From an uncultured Dialister sp. (GTDB lineage: Bacteria; Bacillota; Negativicutes; Veillonellales; Dialisteraceae), in assembly GCA_934216155.1 (NCBI GenBank), contig CAKQBK010000058.1, positions 1 through 17,648 on the forward strand: a DNA stretch of 17,648 nucleotides, written 5' to 3'. Shown piece by piece: positions 13,166-17,648 of this stretch (the stretch's first letter is position 1; every line of letters starts with the position of its first letter). The notes below the pieces were generated by a model. It searched no databases and was not told where the DNA came from. It saw nothing but the letters and a program-made list of their open reading frames with translations. Position numbers and translations under genes: made by a program.

Positions 13166-13984
13166 ATGTCTATTTCATTTATTCTGCGCATGATTGCAGC
13201 CGCTGTCAGTGGGAACCCGGTATCCGCCAAGCCAGAAAGCATCAATGGTGAAATTGATCGTGCCAAACGGAGAGCCACCAAGCGAATCAATCGTGCCAAA
13301 GTTCGCGCCCAAGATGAATTGGGAGAATTGGATCGCGTCAGAATTACCTTAATGTCTGGAGACATGAAAAAATTTGCCAGCCTCTTTTCTCAAATTCACA
13401 ACGTAGACTTCCATGATTGTGATACTTTGACTGGCCTGGACCATTTCAATAAAGAACGTAAGAACTGGAAGGAATTGGAAAAACTCTCCACCAAAGCCAT
13501 GAGCGTTATGACCCTCTCTGGCGCGGTGGATGCCATCGGATTCGGTGCTGGCGTACTGGAACAATACGCTATGGTGCCAGAAATCAAAGGCCTCGATATC
13601 GAAGCCGCTGAACATCATGACGTCAAAGCATTGCAAGACATGAGCAGTCGCCTGCAGGACTTCCAGCAGAAAGTCAAAAAGATGTGCAACCGCATGCAGG
13701 ATATCCGCCGCGAAGCCAGACAGGCAGAAGATGCCCTGTTGGATTTATCCGATTATTTCGAAGATGGTATCGACGATATCCGCCGCATCCAGGTCGCTGC
13801 TGGTTATGATTGGAACAATTACACCAACGCCCAGAAAATTCTCATCGGCCGTACCGCACAGATTGCTCGTCTGATCCGTGCACTGGCAGAAATCCGTTTC
13901 CTCACCGATGATGCAGAACTCCGCCCAGAAATTGCAGAAGCCATCGAAGCTTCGGAAGAACTGCTGGATGAATTGGGAGCTTAA
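13166..13984 (+). CDS. Uncharacterised coiled-coil protein, paralogue 2
   Basis: A 272-residue partner of the gene at 11949, equal in length and collinear without large gaps. The N-terminus SISFILRMIAAAVSG is followed by INGEIDRAKRRATKRINRAKVRAQDELGELDRVR, a basic coiled-coil helix, then FASLFSQIHNVDF. A more hydrophobic, glycine-containing centre (about 112-134, VMTLSGAVDAIGFGAGVLEQYA) is clearer here than in paralogue 1. The C-terminal helices contain LSDYFEDGIDDIRRI and end in an acidic EASEELLDELGA. No enzyme motif is seen. The start has AAGGAGG seven bases upstream. The two genes probably arose by local duplication followed by long divergence; a family A palindrome and separate expression signals lie between them. 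Possible roles, purely as guesses, are membrane-associated scaffolding or stress functions. Confidence 0.8.
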   Translation: MSISFILRMIAAAVSGNPVSAKPESINGEIDRAKRRATKRINRAKVRAQDELGELDRVRITLMSGDMKKFASLFSQIHNVDFHDCDTLTGLDHFNKERKNWKELEKLSTKAMSVMTLSGAVDAIGFGAGVLEQYAMVPEIKGLDIEAAEHHDVKALQDMSSRLQDFQQKVKKMCNRMQDIRREARQAEDALLDLSDYFEDGIDDIRRIQVAAGYDWNNYTNAQKILIGRTAQIARLIRALAEIRFLTDDAELRPEIAEAIEASEELLDELGA

Positions 13985-13996
13985 ACTTAACAATTT

Positions 13997-14030
13997 AGGG
14001 ATTAGAGACTTGTTCTCTGATCCCTTTTTA
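13997..14030 (+). terminator. Rho-independent terminator of paralogue 2
   Basis: AGGGATTAGAGA (13997-14008) pairs with TCTCTGATCCCT with one mismatch around a short loop, followed by TTTTTATTT, 13 bases after the stop codon. Confidence 0.9.
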
Positions 14031-14189
14031 TTTGAGTGAGGAGTTAGGGGTGAGGAGTGAGGAGTGGTGGCCGGCGAGCCCCTCGCATTACTCTTATACC
14101 GCTTGACATCAAGAAGCATAATTCCTTTTTATATAGCTCGCCGATGACTGAAGCGGCTATCATCATATTTCATGAAAAACAATATTGAG

Positions 14190-14373
14190 AAGGTTATCAT
14201 TCTGCTGCTTGCTATTTCTAACATAGAACAATAATCCGCAATTGACTGGCTTAAAAGGGTTATAAAAGGTTATGTAAAAGTGATATTTCCATAACCTTTT
14301 ATAACCCTTTTAACCTTGTCGCTGGCCTTTATGGCTCTATGTTAGAAGTTGGGTGCAGCAGAATAATAACCTT
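14190..14373. mobile_element. Family D element, copy D4
   Basis: The terminal repeats AAGGTTATCATTCTGCTGC (14190-14208) and its inverse at 14355-14373 match at 18 of 19 positions. The centre has AAAAGGGTTATAAAAGGTTA facing CATAACCTTTTATAACCC. It is 184 bp and non-coding. Subterminal CTAACATAGA and TCTATGTTAG pair as well. Confidence 0.88.
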
Positions 14374-14382
14374 TTATCACTA

Positions 14383-14398
14383 TGTTTCACGTGAAACA
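14383..14398. promoter_or_regulatory. parS site (ParB binding), perfect consensus
   Basis: TGTTTCACGTGAAACA matches the bacterial parS consensus at all 16 positions and is a perfect palindrome; with flanks (ATGTTTCACGTGAAACAT, 14382-14399) it is 18 bp. A 16-base match is very unlikely by chance in 17.6 kb. parS sites usually cluster near the replication origin, so the window may be origin-proximal. It lies within a composite repeat, nine bases from the end of D4. Confidence 0.85.
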
Positions 14399-14533
14399 TG
14401 ACTCTATCCATTTTAGTTTCGGCGAGCTTATAGAAACGGGCTAGGTAATAGATGAAACTATCCGCATAAGAGCAATTCGGTGCGCTCGCCGTCCACCACT
14501 CCTCACTCCTCACTCCTCACTCCTCACTAAACA

Positions 14534-14566
14534 GAAAAACCGCTATCCGAAGATAGCGGCTTTTTT
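14534..14566 (-). terminator. Bidirectional-looking terminator of the permease gene
   Basis: CCGCTATC (14540-14547) and GATAGCGG (14552-14559) form a perfect 8-bp stem with a CGAA loop (TTCG on the minus strand). There is an A-run on one side and a T-run on the other, 12 bases after the permease stop codon. Confidence 0.92.
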
Positions 14567-14578
14567 GTGCTAATGAAA

Positions 14579-15874
14579 TTAGAATCCCAGGATGAAGTAT
14601 CTCACTTCGATGTAACCAGCGGAGACAATCAGAGAGAGAATCATCAGTGGGAAGCACCATTTCATGAAGGTGCCGAAGGAAATATTGAATCCTTCTTTTG
14701 CTGCGATAGCAACCATGATGACGTTTGGAGATGCACCAATCATGGTACCGTTGCCGCCGAAGCAAGCGCCGGTAGCCAGTGCCCACCACATGTAGTCAGC
14801 GTGGGTGGCATTCATGAGAGCCTGCATATCATGAATCAGTGGAATCATAGTAGCAGTGAATGGGATATTATCAATGAATGCAGAAGCAACACCAGAGAGG
14901 AACAGAATCAGATAGGTAATCAGATGGAGATCCCCATTGACCAAAGCGATACCATGCTGTGCAATGGCGGTGATAACGCCGGCATTTTCCATACCACCGA
15001 CCAGGATAAAGAGCCCCATGAAGAACATCAGGGTATCCAGATCCACTTCTTTCAGTGCATCTTCCGGGCTGATACGGCAAACGAAGAGAGCTACGATACC
15101 ACCGGTCAAAGCGATGGTAGCGGACTGCAGACCAAAGGTGCTGTGTACAACGAAGCCGCAAATAGTCAGGCCCAAGACGGTCAGGGAACGATTGAAAATC
15201 ATGCGGTCTTCAATGGCGGACATGATATCAATCTTATCCAATTCACTCTGTGGCATCGGCACAGAATGAAGCTGTTTTCTGAAGATAAACAGAATGGCAA
15301 TCAAAGTAACCACTATGGTGACAGCAACCACAGGAGCCAGGTTGATCAAGAAATCATTGAAATCCAAATGGGTAGCAGAACCAATCATAACGTTTGGCGG
15401 GTTACCAATCATCAGCGCGGTACCACCGATATTACACATCAGAATTTCAGAAACCAGAATCGGTACAGGCGACATGCGAAGCATACGGCAAAGGGAAATG
15501 GTCATCGGCGCAATCAGAAGAGCGGCGGTGACAGAGTCGATCATTGCCGCACCGACAGCGGTGACGATAGAAAGCAGAACCAGAAGTTCCCTTGGTGCCC
15601 CTTTAGACATCTTCATAGCCCACAGAGCAAGCACACGGAAGAAACCAGATTTCTTGACTACAGAAATCAGAATCATCATGCCGGCTAACAGGCCAATGGT
15701 ATTGAAATCGATAAATTGCTGAATGGCCTGGTCCTGGGTGACAAAGCCAAAATACACCATCGCACCGCCACCGAACATGGCGCAAATGGTACGGGGAATC
15801 TTTTCCGACATAATCCCCACGTAGGTCAAACAGAAAATACCGATGGCTAAATAAAACTGTACTGTGCTGCTCAT
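14579..15874 (-). CDS. ArsB/NhaD superfamily permease (P-protein-like)
   Basis: A 431-residue integral membrane transporter of the ion transporter superfamily that includes ArsB, NhaD and the citrate/SLC13-like permeases. It is hydrophobic throughout, with about ten or more membrane segments. The two pseudo-symmetrical halves show the family's re-entrant motifs: DSVTAALLIAP (113-123) with GGTALMIGNPPNVMIG (150-165), and DNIPFTATMIP (335-345) with GGNGTMIGASPNV (373-385). The internal repeat and these Asn-Pro signatures are secure; the substrate (arsenite, sodium/proton or an organic anion) is not. The ATG at 15874 is fixed by an in-frame TGA nine bases upstream; the nearest GAGGAG is about 12 bases away, longer than ideal, so translation may be modest. 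The upstream region has been invaded by a MITE starting 29 bases from the start codon. It is a single-gene transcript by its terminator. Confidence 0.9.
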   Translation of the reverse strand: MSSTVQFYLAIGIFCLTYVGIMSEKIPRTICAMFGGGAMVYFGFVTQDQAIQQFIDFNTIGLLAGMMILISVVKKSGFFRVLALWAMKMSKGAPRELLVLLSIVTAVGAAMIDSVTAALLIAPMTISLCRMLRMSPVPILVSEILMCNIGGTALMIGNPPNVMIGSATHLDFNDFLINLAPVVAVTIVVTLIAILFIFRKQLHSVPMPQSELDKIDIMSAIEDRMIFNRSLTVLGLTICGFVVHSTFGLQSATIALTGGIVALFVCRISPEDALKEVDLDTLMFFMGLFILVGGMENAGVITAIAQHGIALVNGDLHLITYLILFLSGVASAFIDNIPFTATMIPLIHDMQALMNATHADYMWWALATGACFGGNGTMIGASPNVIMVAIAAKEGFNISFGTFMKWCFPLMILSLIVSAGYIEVRYFILGF

Positions 15875-15902
15875 GGAATATCAGGACTCCTCTCGTGCTT
15901 AG

Positions 15903-16069
15903 TTAAGGAAACACTGATTTAATCATGGTTTGAAATTATTCTTGGATTTTTATTCAAAGCGAGGAAAGAAAATCCGCGAACAGTGAGCTATGTAAGGATT
16001 TCCTTGACGATACTTTGGATAAAAATTCATATCATTTCAAACTCTTTGATTAAATCAGCGTTTCCTTAA
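15903..16069. mobile_element. MITE-like element with 23-bp terminal inverted repeats
   Basis: The two ends (15903-15925 and 16047-16069) are 23-base inverted repeats beginning TTAAGGAAAC and ending GATTTAATCA, with a single difference (ACTG against GCTG). Similarity continues inward over GTTTGAAAT and TTTTTAT/CAAAG blocks, making extended imperfect arms. It is 167 bp with no reading frame. If TTAA is a duplicated target, it is included in both ends. The transposase family is not identified. Confidence 0.88.
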
Positions 16070-16072
16070 ATG

Positions 16073-16155
16073 GGTAACTTGTGACTGATGACTAGGAGCT
16101 CCCAATGGGTTTCTGCTTTTCATCACGAGCCACTAGTCATTATTCACAAGTCACC
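16073..16155. repeat. Family E palindrome, copy E2
   Basis: GGTAACTTGTGACTGATGAC at 16073 on returns inverted as GTCATTATTCACAAGTCACC ending at 16155. The 7-mer pattern resembles E1. It lies three bases from the MITE. The remaining 16156-16308 is AT-rich with no feature I can support beyond a tiny GAAGC hairpin. Confidence 0.8.
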
Positions 16156-16308
16156 TATTTTCTGAAGCCGTGCTTCGATAACAACTTTATTCTACCACAA
16201 TGCATAGAAGAAATAAATAATCCACTCGTCCTGTTTCTGTGTAAAATCCATAACTTTCATTCTATCGTTTATATGACATACTATAGGATTCCTATTTATT
16301 TTTGCACA

Positions 16309-16360
16309 TAAAAAACAGGTCTGGATACTTTCTTATAAAAGAAAATCATCCAGACCTGTT
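16309..16360 (-). terminator. Rho-independent terminator of the tRNA operon
   Basis: AACAGGTCTGGAT (16314-16326) and ATCCAGACCTGTT (16348-16360) form a 13-bp perfect stem, followed on the minus strand by a run of Ts, ten bases after the tRNA-Gln 3' end. Confidence 0.92.
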
Positions 16361-16369
16361 ATTCATCCC

Positions 16370-16443
16370 TGGCAGGGGTAGGTAGAGTCGAACTACCGAT
16401 AACGGAGTCAAAGTCCGTTGCCTTACCGCTTGGCGATACCCCC
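16370..16443 (-). tRNA. tRNA-Gln (anticodon TTG)
   Basis: On the minus strand it begins GGGGGTATCGCCAAGCGG, has the anticodon loop CTTTGAC giving TTG, the T-arm GGTAGTTCGACTCTACC, and ends TACCCCTGCCA with CCA encoded. The acceptor stem pairs fully, with a G-U at the first pair. It is the second gene of a two-tRNA transcript, 38 bases after tRNA-His. Confidence 0.96.
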
Positions 16444-16481
16444 ATAAATACGGTAAAAACCGATATTCAGGTAAAAAAAAA

Positions 16482-16558
16482 TGGGGCGAGTGGTGGGGCT
16501 CGAACCCACGCATAACGGAGCCACAATCCGCCGTGTTAGCCACTTCACCACACCCGCC
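16482..16558 (-). tRNA. tRNA-His (anticodon GTG)
   Basis: The anticodon loop TTGTGGC gives GTG. The T-arm is GTGGGTTCGAGCCCCAC, and the 3' end CACTCGCCCCA includes encoded CCA. The acceptor GCGGGTG pairs with CACTCGC; the extra G at position -1, characteristic of tRNA-His, is encoded and faces C73, and I have included it in the coordinates. Confidence 0.96.
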
Positions 16559-16600
16559 ACATATAGGCGTCATATCGCTTTTCGCCATATGACGTTGTCA

Positions 16601-16629
16601 ATTATAGCATATGAAAAATACTTCGTCAA
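16601..16629 (-). promoter_or_regulatory. Promoter of the tRNA-His/tRNA-Gln operon
   Basis: On the minus strand TTGACG (16629-16624) and TATAAT (16606-16601) are separated by 17 bases. The predicted start falls at the edge of a leader hairpin, CGTCATAT (16568-16575) with ATATGACG (16587-16594), which probably marks the 5' leader removed by RNase P. Confidence 0.9.
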
Positions 16630-16733
16630 ATACTTTTTTATACTCCCTTTTTATTTCCTCATAGCGTTCTATGAATTTAAAAATTTCAAGAAAGAGCTAT
16701 AGAAAAAATCAATACATCGGAAACAGGTGGCAT

Positions 16734-17270
16734 AGGTTGCTCAAGTTGCTCAGGTGGCTCAGGTTCGTCGAATGTGCTGATTGACGCTGGCATCATCAGC
16801 GCCAATCATGTCTGCTAAGGTCCTAAAGGTACTGAGGGTTCTGAAGGTTCTGAGGGTTCATCAAACGTGCTGCTATCCATAACCGTCATTTCGACCGATG
16901 GGATTTGTGCTAAATGTAAAAGAAGATCCCAGCGACCATGTTGGACAGAAGTGGAGAAATCTTAAGTCTCCAGCGGAATTCCATCCAGCTGAATCTATCT
17001 GTAACGGGTTATTTCAGCTATCACATTTTCCGCTACTGCTTTGAGATTTCTCCACTTCTGTCCAACATAGTCTTGAGTTACCTGATAGTGTCATCAAGCA
17101 CTAATCCCATCGGTCGAAATGACGAACACGGATAAAGGCGCATTCGGAGAACCTTCAGAACCTTGAGAACCTTTAGAACCCTGTACTTATCTGTCGAAAT
17201 GACGGCTTCGGTTAGCAGCACATTCAACGAACCTGAGAAACTTGAGAATCCTGAGCAACCTGAGTCACCT
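16734..17270. repeat. Nested family A palindromes (A6 outer and inner)
   Basis: The outer left arm is 9-mers AGGTTGCTC, AAGTTGCTC, AGGTGGCTC, AGGTTCGTC (16734-16769); the outer right arm is GAGAAACTT, GAGAATCCT, GAGCAACCT, GAGTCACCT, ending at 17270. A second pair lies inside: AAGGTACTG, AGGGTTCTG, AAGGTTCTG (16817-16861) and GAGAACCTT, CAGAACCTT, GAGAACCTT, TAGAACCCT (17147-17182). Inner arms match each other better than they match the outer arms. A G element occupies the innermost centre. No gene is credible in 16559-17648. Confidence 0.85.
16884..17124. repeat. Family G inverted repeat inside A6
   Basis: Outer arms CGTCATTTCGACCGATGGGA and onward (16884-16911) and their inverse (17097-17124) differ at one position over 28 bases. 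Inner arms begin ATGTTGGACAGAAGTGGAGA (16938) and return inverted at 17043-17068. The middle has no long reading frame. A partial G end (TCGAAATGACG) also occurs at 17194-17204. Confidence 0.85.
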
Positions 17271-17313
17271 TTTCCGCTACTGACGCCGCAGAAATAAAGA
17301 TTAATGAAACTCT

Positions 17314-17334
17314 AACCTGCATAGGTTGTTTTTT
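17314..17334 (+). terminator. Weak terminator-like hairpin
   Basis: AACCT, a GCAT loop and AGGTT are followed by GTTTTTT. The stem is only 5 bp and no gene precedes it in the window, so function is doubtful. Confidence 0.3.
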
Positions 17335-17372
17335 CGGGGTCCTATTTCGTTTATATAGATAGAGGGATAAAT

Positions 17373-17576
17373 GTTGATGGTTGTTAGTTGGCAGTTGTTG
17401 GTTTACATCCTGAGACCTTTGGTGACAACTTGCCGAGAAAAAAGAGGCATTGGTTTAGGGTTTAAGGTTTTGCATGTAACCCCTAAACCTTAAACCAATG
17501 ACACTGTGGTTTTGTGCAAGTTGTGTACTACGGACTTGGAACATAAACCAACAACTAACAACAAACAACCGACAAC
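17373..17576. repeat. Family F nested palindromes with 7-mer arms
   Basis: The outer arm GTTGTTAGTTGGCAGTTGTT (about 17380-17405) returns as TAAACCAACAACTAACAACA (17544 on). A middle pair is GACAACTTGC and GCAAGTTGTG. The inner arm CATTGGTTTAGGGTTTAAGG (17448-17467) returns inverted at 17481-17500 with two differences. The outer unit is about GTTGTTA and the inner unit GGTTTAG. The rest, to the window end, shows nothing I can support. Confidence 0.8.
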
Positions 17577-17648
17577 AAAACCGAAATAATGAAATTCTAA
17601 TCTTCAAAATGTTCGTTTTTTCCCTCATTTTTCCGTTTTTATATATAG

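Larger units (their letters stand above)
14034..14528. repeat. Composite: B arms, two C hairpins, D4 and a parS site
   Basis: The outer arms are nearly perfect 7-mers: GTGAGGA units at 14034-14070 and at least four TCCTCAC units at 14497-14528. Inside the arms are two C hairpins in inverted orientation: CGGCGAGC (14072-14079) with GCTCGCCG (14136-14143), and CGGCGAGC (14420-14427) with GCTCGCCG (14484-14491), each with a 56-base loop. Between the hairpins lie D4 and a perfect parS match. No gene lies in 13985-14578. Confidence 0.85.

Noticed and set aside
14567..15688. 373-residue frame antisense to the permease
   Set aside because: The His/Gln/Asn-rich translation is typical of the reverse of a membrane protein gene.
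4366..15874. arsR and the ArsB-superfamily permease as an arsenic resistance operon
   Set aside because: They are about 10 kb apart with unrelated genes between, no shared operator, and the permease substrate cannot be read from its sequence.
16481..16702. 73-residue reading frame across the tRNA-His region
   Set aside because: It overlaps a tRNA gene and its promoter completely.
16938..17135. 65-residue reading frame inside the G element
   Set aside because: It is built from inverted repeat arms and has no ribosome binding site.
17448..17500. Telomere-like GGTTTAG/TTTAGGG repeats
   Set aside because: Only a few units in an inverted repeat within a chromosome-like context; the resemblance to plant telomere repeats is coincidental.

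Overview
The window looks like chromosomal DNA of a low-to-medium GC Firmicute, most plausibly a Negativicute of the Megasphaera/Dialister type. That is an inference from the CcpN/PPSR/PEP-synthase gene set, the BilS-like flavodoxin, the ArsR type, strong AGGAGG ribosome binding sites and TTGACA/TATAAT promoters; no rRNA or species marker is present. Ten protein genes, one gene remnant and two tRNA genes are supported.

Layout. 85-603 (-) BilS-like flavodoxin; 1319-2482 (+) DNA polymerase IV; 2709-3848 (+) M20 PepT-like peptidase; 4366-4728 (-) ArsR-type repressor with its own promoter and palindromic operator; 4961-5131 (-) remnant of a HigA/Xre antitoxin; 5285-6316 (-) dGTPase-like HD hydrolase; 6658-7485 (-) PPSR kinase/phosphotransferase; 7700-8332 (-) CcpN-like repressor; 8739-11135 (-) PEP synthase; 11949-12767 and 13166-13984 (+) two 272-residue paralogues of unknown function; 14579-15874 (-) ArsB/NhaD-type permease; 16370-16443 and 16482-16558 (-) tRNA-Gln and tRNA-His sharing one promoter. 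The ppsA, ccpN and ppsR genes form a gluconeogenic control cluster: the enzyme making PEP from pyruvate, a transcription repressor of gluconeogenesis, and the protein that switches PEP synthase on and off by phosphorylation.

The striking part is between the genes. Almost every intergenic gap holds large imperfect palindromes, often one nested inside another. Family A has arms of tandem 9-mers (AGGTTTCTC on one side, GAGAAACCT on the other) around a near-constant ACGCTAGCGT core. Family B has arms of tandem 7-mers (for example GAGTAAT, GAGGAAT, TAGAAGT), then a GGTGG foot and a short GC-rich hairpin at each end; hairpin stems differ between loci but stay complementary. Family D has 16-20 bp terminal repeats (GGTTATTATTCTGCTG) and GGTTATAAAAGGTTATG inner arms. 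Smaller families (C, E, F, G) and one MITE add to this. Elements have inserted into elements: B contains D and A at 11287-11815, B/C contains D at 14034-14528, and A contains A contains G at 16734-17270.

Inside one composite (14383-14398) is a perfect match to the ParB binding site parS, and a degenerate copy (11533-11548) lies at the same distance from another D element. Some elements overlap gene ends: they supply the stop codons of dinB, the M20 peptidase and the dGTPase. One family A core appears twice, flanking the antitoxin remnant. This repeat network, with its parS-bearing member, is the best candidate for something undescribed here.
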